From a virus: a stretch of 36,318 nucleotides of DNA. Positions within the stretch are counted from its first letter, which is position 1; each line of letters opens with the position of its first letter. Positions 30,277 to 36,318 of the stretch are shown piece after piece. Position numbers and translations under genes: made by a program. The notes under the pieces are model-generated. The model searched no databases and was not told the DNA's origin. It was given only the letters and a program-made list of their open reading frames with translations. The stretch is taken from positions 1 through 36,318 of IMG/VR virus record IMGVR_UViG_3300046718_000122; one strand, given 5' to 3'.

Positions 30277-30592
30277 GTGTGTCTTCCTCTCCGTTATGTT
30301 GCATGGTGCCGGTTGCGGTGTGGTGCCATTTGCGCGCACGATTAATTGCCATCTTCTCTTCAACTGCGCGCCCGATGTCGCGTATGCCGTGCATATGCGC
30401 AAGGTCTACCAGCATGATGAACACATCAGCCCATTCACCCGCTGCGTGCGGCTTGCGCACCACTTCACCGATTTCCTCATACAGCTTGAGGAACGCCATC
30501 CACGGTTGCCGATGCGGAAAAGCTGCATCCGCCCATTGCACAACCTGCGTCTGCATTTCGGTGATGCTGTCGTTGCTAGACACCAGCTTCAT
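30257..30592 (-). CDS. mazZ: MazZ-like dGTP pyrophosphohydrolase
   Basis: A 111-residue MazG-fold protein. KLYEEIGEVV carries the metal-binding E39, E40, E43, and GEWADVFIMLVDLA carries E53 and D56, as in MazG-like/DUF550 enzymes. The region from HMHGIRDIGRAVEEKMAINR to RKW is the typical end. In the Z pathway MazZ hydrolyses dGTP (and GTP) to dGMP, the substrate for PurZ. The ATG overlaps the purZ stop (ATGA), and AGGAG is in the end of purZ. The specificity for dGTP is inferred from the cassette. Confidence 0.87.
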   Translation of the reverse strand: MKLVSSNDSITEMQTQVVQWADAAFPHRQPWMAFLKLYEEIGEVVRKPHAAGEWADVFIMLVDLAHMHGIRDIGRAVEEKMAINRARKWHHTATGTMQHNGEEDTHGNDAV

Positions 30593-31707
30593 CGCATATA
30601 CTCCTCTGTTTGACTGCAGATGCCCGCGTCACCAATCATGCGGCTTAACGCTTCCAATGATGCAGGTATTGCGCCCATGTCGTGCACGTTGTGATGCTGT
30701 GGTCCGTCACCGAGCCAGCGCACGCGCGCATTCGAGCCTTGCAGGTGCGGCTCGAGCCATTGCACAAACCGTGCGATGTCGCCGCGCGTTCTGCAGTAAT
30801 TGACGAAATTGAGGAATATGTCGTTGATTCCGTTCTGCCACACCGCCTCACGCATCTGCGTCACGCTGAATGTTGCAATGCGTCGCTGCAGCTTCGTCAC
30901 CGTCGTCAGTTCCGGTGCGCGCCCGATTTCCACCCAATCAATCTCCTTCGAATCATCGTACCACGGACCGGACCAGCCTACCATTCTGCCGCCGTCGTCG
31001 TAGCGATTTGCAACGCGTATCGGGTAAGTGCGCATCGTGCCGACGACACGCGTTATCCAATCGCACGGTATGCCCGCGTCTGCGATCGTTTGCGCGGTCG
31101 TTACGTCGCGCGATGTGCAGTACGGATACATACCGTGATAGATCGACAGTGAGTAACCTTGCGCGCCTTCAACTTGTATGACCTTGGCGCGCTCCAACGC
31201 TTCGCAGTATTCCGCCCGCGTCACCACGTAGCGGTGCAGTGGGGTGCCGCGTAGCGCATCGCGTGCAATGTTGGAGTTGTCCGGATTGCGCCGTATGCGG
31301 TGAATCATTGCAGCACCAACGCCCTTTTTCGTGCTGCCGATCTTGGTCATCGGGCCTGCTTCTTCGTTGCGATGCTGCTGCGTCACCACGGCGGCAGACG
31401 GATGAATCAGTATTGCTGCTTGGCGCACGTATTCGTCACAGTTGATCAACTCCATCATCAGCGCTTGCGGGTCGATCACGCTACCCGGCCCGATCAGCAC
31501 CTGCCGCAGTGCCGGTGACACAATGCCGTTGGCCAACTGCGTGTGCACGAACTTTCGCCCTTCGTCATCAATGTACGTGTGGCCTGCATTCGGTGCCCAT
31601 GCCGTCACCACCGTGTCTGGCTGATCACGCTTGGCCAGATACCCAGCAATCAGTCCCTTGCCGGTACTGCCGAATTGCATGTCAATGATTACCGTTACCT
31701 TCCTCAT
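30589..31707 (-). CDS. purZ: PurZ, 2-aminoadenylosuccinate synthetase
   Basis: A 372-residue member of the PurA family with the phage-specific PurZ signature. The P-loop/active-site segment reads QFGSTGKG (residues 11-18): Ser14 stands where PurA has the catalytic Asp (QWGDEGKG). NAGHT with His43 is kept, as are IGSTKKGVGAAM (where PurA has IGTTGRGIGPA) and PELTTVTKLQRRIATFS near the C-terminus. PurZ joins dGMP and aspartate, which is then cleaved (host PurB) to the 2-aminoadenine nucleotide dZMP. The ATG at 31707 has AAGGAG and overlaps the polymerase stop (ATGA). PurZ is shorter than PurA (about 430), as expected. Confidence 0.95.
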   Translation of the reverse strand: MRKVTVIIDMQFGSTGKGLIAGYLAKRDQPDTVVTAWAPNAGHTYIDDEGRKFVHTQLANGIVSPALRQVLIGPGSVIDPQALMMELINCDEYVRQAAILIHPSAAVVTQQHRNEEAGPMTKIGSTKKGVGAAMIHRIRRNPDNSNIARDALRGTPLHRYVVTRAEYCEALERAKVIQVEGAQGYSLSIYHGMYPYCTSRDVTTAQTIADAGIPCDWITRVVGTMRTYPIRVANRYDDGGRMVGWSGPWYDDSKEIDWVEIGRAPELTTVTKLQRRIATFSVTQMREAVWQNGINDIFLNFVNYCRTRGDIARFVQWLEPHLQGSNARVRWLGDGPQHHNVHDMGAIPASLEALSRMIGDAGICSQTEEYMR

Positions 31708-33635
31708 TTGTTCTCCTTGTACTGCGTCGCTTCGTCGCTGCACGCAATCCACCACGTATCACCGAATCCGCCGTCTGCACGGATTGGTGTCTTGCACTTA
31801 ATCGGGCACTCTACGCCATCAAACGTCTGCAGAATGTGTTGCAAGTCTCTGTCATAGCGCCTGTCGCGATCACTGCGTGTGCAGGACAGATCGACTTCGT
31901 CATGCACACTGAGCAGCAATCGCAGATCACCGTCGCGCACTTCACCGCTGTTGATGTACTCGTCAATCTCGATTAACTTTTGCTTCATGCTGTCGGCGCT
32001 GCTGCCTTGGAAGATCAGTCCACCCGCCTTGTGCGCACCGATTCCCTTAGGAAAGCGCAGATGCCGACCCATCACGGTTTTGACATAAGTGCGCGTGCGT
32101 GCTACTGCGGCTGCGTCGTCCAGCAGCTTACCGATACCGGGCACCGCTGCGTGGTACTGCTCAAAGATGCTGACTGCTTCCGGACCGGGCAGCAGGTATT
32201 CCTTGCCGCGCGAGTTCGTCTCTGTCGTGTATGGCAAGCCGATTTCCTGTGCCATGCGCCCTTGCCCCATGCCAAACACTAGGCCAAGGTCAATCTGCTT
32301 CGCGTTCGGGTCGCCCGGATGTCGCGCGCTACGCGGCAGCTTTGTCAAATCAGCAACCATTTGATGAAAGTCGGTGTTTTCATCGGCTGCATACAGTGCG
32401 TTTATCTTCTTATCTTTCAAGTAATGCGCAAACCAACGGAACTCGAATTGATTCCAATCGAAGCACAGCCAGCGGTCGTCACCGTGCGGCAGGAACAGAC
32501 CGCGCACCTGTGACGCCATCTGCCGGTTGCGCTTGTGAATTTGGTGCAGGGCCGGGTCGTTCACGCTCAGTCGCCCGGTCACGGTGCCAAGGTCGTTTTC
32601 GCTGCGACACTGATTGAAGTTGCAGTGCACCGTGTGCACGCCGTTGCCGTTGCTGCGTGCGTTGCCGATGATGTGACCGCGCAGGAACGTGCCCGCCATC
32701 TTAATCAATGCTCGCTGCTCGATGATTAGTGCTGCGCGCGGGTCGGTCATCTTGCGCATCGTCGGGCTGTCGATCGATGGATTGCCTGCTTCCGTTTCTT
32801 CTGCACGCGTGCCGTCACTCAGGTGCCACACGCCGTCGCCGTCCTTCTCTGGCTTGAACAGATCGCGTATCTGCTTGGCGCTGTTGATGTTGATGTCATC
32901 ATTGCCGGTCATGCGCTGTATCTTTTTGTAGTTGTCTTCGATGTCCTTATTGGTGACAACCAGCAGCTTTTCTGCCGCAGGTACGTTAACACGGATGCCG
33001 ACACGCTCCATGCGCACCAGCACCGGCAGCAGTCGCTGCTCCAAGCGCACGACATCAGCCAACCCACAGCGTGCGGATGATTCTTCTCTGTCAATTGCGT
33101 CCTGCCGCGCAATCTCGTCCTGTTGCCATTGATGCAGCAGCAGCGTCGTGTGTACGTCCTGCCGCGCGTATTTCGACACCCAAGCAGTCGGTGCCTTAAC
33201 AAGATTGTTGACTTGTGCGTGCTGCGTAGGCTTGCCGCCGAAGCGCGCAGCCAACTTTTCCCATATTTCAGTGTCCTTGCCCACGCCCACATACTGCTTG
33301 CCGAGCGTGTCCAGATCGTAAGCAAACAGCGTTTCGTCGATCAGCGCTGCATTGACCATCGTGCATACCACACGACCATCGGGCAGGTTCACGCCTGCTT
33401 CGCGCAGAAAATGAATGTCGAACTTGGCATTGTGCGCGACCCAATACGGCACCCGCTGCACCTGCTTGCGCAGCCACTCCAGCACCTGTGGCAGATCGCG
33501 TGCGTCCCAATACGCCGTTTTCTTGTCGGGCGTTGCAATCGCGATGCCAAATATCTTGTCACGGTGCCACAGCAGCCCGGTCGTCTCCGTGTCGATCACG
33601 ACGTACGGATAGCGCGACAAGTCGGGAAAAATCAT
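31704..33635 (-). CDS. Family A DNA polymerase (DpoZ-like)
   Basis: A 643-residue polymerase with 3'-5' exonuclease. Exonuclease: VIDTETTGL (D15, E17), AHNAKFDIHFL, and YARQDVHTTLLL. Polymerase: motif A CFDWNQFEFRW, motif B with Lys in AKQIDLGLVFGMGQG, motif C LLLSVHDEVDL. DpoZ, a family A polymerase that favours Z over A, is found beside purZ in phiVC8-type phages. Direct overlap with purZ (ATGA) makes this the likely identity. The ATG at 33635 overlaps the previous stop. Preference for dZTP is inferred from the neighbourhood. Confidence 0.88.
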   Translation of the reverse strand: MIFPDLSRYPYVVIDTETTGLLWHRDKIFGIAIATPDKKTAYWDARDLPQVLEWLRKQVQRVPYWVAHNAKFDIHFLREAGVNLPDGRVVCTMVNAALIDETLFAYDLDTLGKQYVGVGKDTEIWEKLAARFGGKPTQHAQVNNLVKAPTAWVSKYARQDVHTTLLLHQWQQDEIARQDAIDREESSARCGLADVVRLEQRLLPVLVRMERVGIRVNVPAAEKLLVVTNKDIEDNYKKIQRMTGNDDININSAKQIRDLFKPEKDGDGVWHLSDGTRAEETEAGNPSIDSPTMRKMTDPRAALIIEQRALIKMAGTFLRGHIIGNARSNGNGVHTVHCNFNQCRSENDLGTVTGRLSVNDPALHQIHKRNRQMASQVRGLFLPHGDDRWLCFDWNQFEFRWFAHYLKDKKINALYAADENTDFHQMVADLTKLPRSARHPGDPNAKQIDLGLVFGMGQGRMAQEIGLPYTTETNSRGKEYLLPGPEAVSIFEQYHAAVPGIGKLLDDAAAVARTRTYVKTVMGRHLRFPKGIGAHKAGGLIFQGSSADSMKQKLIEIDEYINSGEVRDGDLRLLLSVHDEVDLSCTRSDRDRRYDRDLQHILQTFDGVECPIKCKTPIRADGGFGDTWWIACSDEATQYKENK

Positions 33636-33853
33636 CGCTTGCCGCCCCCATATTGACGCAGCATGCCTGCACGCATCTGCGCGCCAAACCATGCTGTTTT
33701 CGTTTCCTCTATTGTTGATGCAGAGATTTTCAATGCTGCTATAAGCACTTCATCCGAGCAGGACACGTGTTCCCCAACCAGCTTAAGGATCGTGCCCGCA
33801 ATGGCGTTAATTTCTAACGGATTAGCGTGTTCAATTCTCGATTCTTCGGTCAT
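33632..33853 (-). CDS. Small helical protein before the polymerase
   Basis: A 73-residue helical protein: EINAIAGTILKLVGEHVSCS, then DEVLIAALKISASTIEETKT and FGAQMRAGMLRQYGGGKR. AGAGGGA lies 6 bases before the ATG; the stop overlaps the polymerase start (ATGA). No recognised family. It lies between helicase and polymerase, so it may be a replication accessory protein. Confidence 0.65.
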   Translation of the reverse strand: MTEESRIEHANPLEINAIAGTILKLVGEHVSCSDEVLIAALKISASTIEETKTAWFGAQMRAGMLRQYGGGKR

Positions 33854-33866
33854 GTTGGTCCCTCTT

Positions 33867-35294
33867 TTACAAATCGTACCCGTTGTCGCCGTGCACGATG
33901 TCCAGCCGATGGCGTGCGCGCGTTATGCCGACGTAGAACACGCGCGCTTCGCTGTCAGGGTCGTCCACCATGCCGCTCACCACGCGTTGTGTCAGCGCCG
34001 TGTCGATTACAACGCGGTCCGCTTCACGCCCTTTGCTGGCGTGTATTGTCATCAGCTTTAGGTTAGGTTTTACGTCAACATCAACGCTGCTGTAATAGCG
34101 TTCCTTCCATGGCGTGACGTTCACCGCGTCCACATCGCGCCGTGCGGCAAGCGCTGCAAGGTCTTTGCTTGCAATCAGCTTCTTGGTGCGGTCGTCGCCT
34201 TCCATCGCCAGCACCGCAAGCTCGTCCTTGCTAACTGAGCCAGTGTCACGCAGCGTGTGATGGGCGCGCAAGGCTCGAGCAGTGCGATTCTGCAACGGAC
34301 CGGGAAAACCGCCCTCAGTCAGATACGGAATGCACAGATTCATCAAATGTCGCTCTACTTCCTTTTTGCGCGCACCGGTACGGACGAGTATTAGCGTGCT
34401 GTCGCCGTTCAAGTGCACATCGTTGTGGCTCGCGTGTTCACGCAGGGTGCCGGGTTCGTCGCGCGGCGCATAAACTTTCTCAACACGATTACTGACACGG
34501 TGAATCACGCTTTGCGCGAGCGTGTGCACGGTGCGCGGTATGCGGTGCGACTGCGGCAGCACCAACCGCTCTGCCTTGTGCAGCTGTTCAAACTCCACCA
34601 TACCATGCGGATTCGCACCGCCCCACACGTAGATTGCTTGGTCATCGTCGCCCGCAATGTGCACTTCCTCAATCGCCCACTGCAGCAGCGTGTTAATCAC
34701 CTGCCATTGCAGCGGTGACAGGTCTTGTGCTTCATCGACCAGCAGCACCCGCGCGCCGTGTGGCCTTGGGTGCGTGACGTAGCGGCGCAACATGTCGTTA
34801 AAGTCGATCATGCCCTTCTTGTGCTTCCACGCTTCGTAGCGCTCAACGAAGAATTCGTATTGCTTCCATGACCCGGTGCACTGCGCGCGGTCGAACACTG
34901 CGTGCTGATCAGCAAACGTCACTATGGCGAGATTGTAAATACCAAGGTACTCGTCGCCCACTTCTACTTGCTCGCTGTCATCGATGGTGCCGCCGCGCAT
35001 CGGCACCCCGATCGACTGTGCAAACTCGCGCATACGTGCGTGATCAATGACCATGCCGCGCGACAATTCCAGCAAGCGGAAGCACAGGCTGTGAATCGTG
35101 CTTACCTTGTCACTGTTTTTGAGTCCAAGTCGCTCTAACGCCTCTGCTGCAGCTGCTTTGGTGTGTGACAGAAACCCGATGTCCTCTGCTGCGTAGCCGC
35201 GCGCTCTCAGGTCGTCAATGCGGCGCATTAGTTCGGTGGTCTTGCCGGTGCCGGGTGAACCGTATACGGCAAACGCCTTTAGTCGTTGCTTCAT
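33867..35294 (-). CDS. UvrD-like SF1 DNA helicase
   Basis: A 475-residue superfamily 1 helicase. Motifs in order: I GSPGTGKTT (about 12-20), Ia FLSHTKAAAAEAL, II LLVDEAQDLSPLQW (about 196-209), III HIAGDDDQAIYVWGG (225-239), IV PQSHRIP, V MTIHASKGREAD, VI VFYVGITRARH (near 455). It is shorter than UvrD/Rep (about 670-720), with reduced 1B/2B subdomains, as in compact phage helicases. ATG overlaps the previous stop (ATGA), with GGAG upstream. It is likely to unwind DNA during replication or recombination. Confidence 0.93.
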   Translation of the reverse strand: MKQRLKAFAVYGSPGTGKTTELMRRIDDLRARGYAAEDIGFLSHTKAAAAEALERLGLKNSDKVSTIHSLCFRLLELSRGMVIDHARMREFAQSIGVPMRGGTIDDSEQVEVGDEYLGIYNLAIVTFADQHAVFDRAQCTGSWKQYEFFVERYEAWKHKKGMIDFNDMLRRYVTHPRPHGARVLLVDEAQDLSPLQWQVINTLLQWAIEEVHIAGDDDQAIYVWGGANPHGMVEFEQLHKAERLVLPQSHRIPRTVHTLAQSVIHRVSNRVEKVYAPRDEPGTLREHASHNDVHLNGDSTLILVRTGARKKEVERHLMNLCIPYLTEGGFPGPLQNRTARALRAHHTLRDTGSVSKDELAVLAMEGDDRTKKLIASKDLAALAARRDVDAVNVTPWKERYYSSVDVDVKPNLKLMTIHASKGREADRVVIDTALTQRVVSGMVDDPDSEARVFYVGITRARHRLDIVHGDNGYDL

Positions 35295-35497
35295 CGCAGC
35301 ACTCCACCCACCGGATAGCGCAGATCGTTGAGCGCACGCTTTGCTGCAATCACGCGTCGTCGCGCTTCTGCTACTTCGTCTTCACAATGTTCGCGGTGCT
35401 TGTCCCACCAGCGCACATCGTGCATCGCCTTTTCGATGCGCTTGTTGAGCAGCCACAGTTGGATTGAGTACGGAAGGAAGATGAATAAGTTGTGCAT
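35291..35497 (-). CDS. Small membrane-anchored coiled-coil protein
   Basis: A 68-residue protein with a hydrophobic N-terminus (MHNLFIFLPYSIQLWLLNKR) and a charged helix (HREHCEDEVAEARRRVIAAK). A topology of short anchor plus cytoplasmic helix is plausible but the anchor is short. It has a conserved leader, and its stop overlaps the helicase start. No family recognised. Confidence 0.6.
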   Translation of the reverse strand: MHNLFIFLPYSIQLWLLNKRIEKAMHDVRWWDKHREHCEDEVAEARRRVIAAKRALNDLRYPVGGVLR

Positions 35498-35503
35498 GGT
35501 GAG

Positions 35504-35512
35504 CCTCTATCG
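35504..35512 (-). promoter_or_regulatory. CGATAGAGG leader, copy 8
   Basis: Exact copy, 6 bases before the ATG at 35497, far from the other seven. GACGGT/ACCGTC (35518-35534) forms a small hairpin just upstream. Confidence 0.65.
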
Positions 35513-35573
35513 GTTAGGACGGTATCGCACCGTCGCCACGTGCGCGCGTGGTCGTCGCTGTGGAATGTGTCAG

Positions 35574-36318
35574 TTAGAAATCACCGCCACGGTTAACGTG
35601 CCCGCTGCCATCATCATCGCCTGCATCAAATCCGCTCGTGTCAGCAGCAACACGCCCGCCTTTGATCTGATTGTAACGGTACTCTGCGAACTTGAACAGC
35701 TTTTCACTGCCGACATAGCCAAGGTCACTGATGGCGAAGTTGTAAAACGTGCCCTTCTTGCCTTTCTCTTCCATCGATTCGACCTTGTACTGACGCGAGA
35801 AGCGGTCGCCGCCGAACAGCTTAATCTGCGAGTTCCACCGTCGCGCAATCTTCATCTTGCTGCGTGCCATCGACAGCACGATGTCTTCCCACTTGTCGCC
35901 GTTCACCAGAATGCAGAACTGCTGTGCGGTGTCGACTATCTGCAGGTCGCTCTCGTCGTCGAGTTCTTCAATCTTCTTCGCGGCCAACTCCGCTGTCGGG
36001 TACGAGCCACGGAATCCGGCACCGTCCGACTTTTTGCGGTCAACCCATACAAGATATTCCTTGCGAAAGTAAATCGGCAGCACCGTCACCGAGTCGCCGT
36101 ACAGTTCGCGCGTGACGTTGTTGTACAGCATTCCGTCATCTGCGTCTTCGATATACTGCGGGTCGCGCTTTTGCTTACACGGTGACAGCGCCTGCACGAT
36201 TTCCAAGCGTGGAATGATCAGATCGGATACGTCGATGTTCTCATTACCGCGCCCGGCACCAACCTTGCCCTGCATGAATGCTGGCATCTGTGCTGCTGTC
36301 GTTGCGAGTTGCTTTCCC
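35574..36318 (-). CDS. Replication-associated phage protein, 5' end missing
   Basis: An incomplete gene that continues beyond the right edge. The in-frame ATG at 36287 has no ribosome site, and the frame stays open to 36318 with a Thr/Ala/Gln-rich stretch that fits the usual N-terminus. At least 237 residues are seen. It has GNENIDVSDLIIPRLEIVQA near the start, a basic MARSKMKIARRWN, and an acidic Gly/Asp-rich end (GFDAGDDDGSGHVNRGGDF). Acidic tails and the G(T/N)EN-(D/S)DL-IPR pattern occur in phage proteins encoded beside replication genes. Single-strand DNA binding is a possible role, unproven. Confidence 0.65.
   Translation of the reverse strand, partial: GKQLATTAAQMPAFMQGKVGAGRGNENIDVSDLIIPRLEIVQALSPCKQKRDPQYIEDADDGMLYNNVTRELYGDSVTVLPIYFRKEYLVWVDRKKSDGAGFRGSYPTAELAAKKIEELDDESDLQIVDTAQQFCILVNGDKWEDIVLSMARSKMKIARRWNSQIKLFGGDRFSRQYKVESMEEKGKKGTFYNFAISDLGYVGSEKLFKFAEYRYNQIKGGRVAADTSGFDAGDDDGSGHVNRGGDF

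Noticed and set aside
30589-31707. Annotation as ordinary PurA (adenylosuccinate synthetase).
   Set aside because: The catalytic Asp is Ser, the protein is shorter, and the mazZ, datZ and polymerase neighbours point to PurZ.
36255-36287. ATG at 36287 as the true start of the rightmost gene.
   Set aside because: It has no ribosome site and the frame stays open to the window edge, so the gene is treated as 5'-truncated.

Overview
This window is most of the genome of a tailed, siphovirus-like double-stranded DNA phage. The late (packaging, head, tail, fibre) genes read on the + strand from position 44 to about 23554. The early/replication genes read on the - strand from the right edge down to 23629. 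The two arms converge on a strong hairpin/T-run terminator at 23595-23629. I see no integrase, repressor, attachment site, rRNA, tRNA or CRISPR array. Both ends of the genome are missing, because the rightmost gene runs off the window, and no endolysin is recognisable.

Late arm (+): small and large terminase, portal, ClpP-like prohead protease, HK97-type major capsid protein, head-tail connector and closure proteins, a major tail protein with an FCCH-like insert, lambda G/GT-type tail assembly chaperones joined by a canonical -1 frameshift site, a 1115-residue tape measure, tail-tip proteins including a J-like protein, then fibre-type proteins and a glycine-rich adhesin. Terminators sit after the major capsid and major tail genes. 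From 20.4 to 23.6 kb follow small accessory cassettes separated by perfect hairpins. Two of them encode secreted proteins with complete PEP-CTERM sorting signals (21684-22334 and 22387-23208). That is unexpected for a phage and points to a Gram-negative, exosortase-bearing host, probably a proteobacterium.

Early arm (-): transcription runs right to left. A tightly overlapping operon (36318 to 28537) encodes a replication-associated protein, a UvrD-like SF1 helicase, a family A DNA polymerase (DpoZ-like), a PurZ-type adenylosuccinate synthetase with Ser in place of the catalytic Asp, a MazG-like dGTP pyrophosphohydrolase (MazZ-like), an HD-domain dATP hydrolase (DatZ-like), two small proteins of uncertain function and a PD-(D/E)XK nuclease. 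PurZ+MazZ+DatZ+DpoZ is the set known to replace adenine by 2-aminoadenine (Z) in phage DNA, so this phage very probably has a Z-genome. MazZ would supply dGMP, PurZ would convert it to the dZMP precursor, DatZ would remove dATP, and the polymerase would insert Z.

Downstream (28.5-23.6 kb) lies a run of mostly unknown small genes. Three extended -10 sigma70-type promoters drive them. Many are preceded by a conserved leader (CGATAGAGG on the coding strand) at a fixed distance from the start codon. They include two zinc-finger-like proteins and a histone H1-like Lys/Ala-rich protein. Seven small genes were found by direct translation of intergenic sequence: 20404-20538, 23387-23554, 24385-24507, 25921-26076, 26179-26319, 27059-27232 and 28300-28449. 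No gene-free stretch exceeds 300 bases; the longest is 23209-23386.
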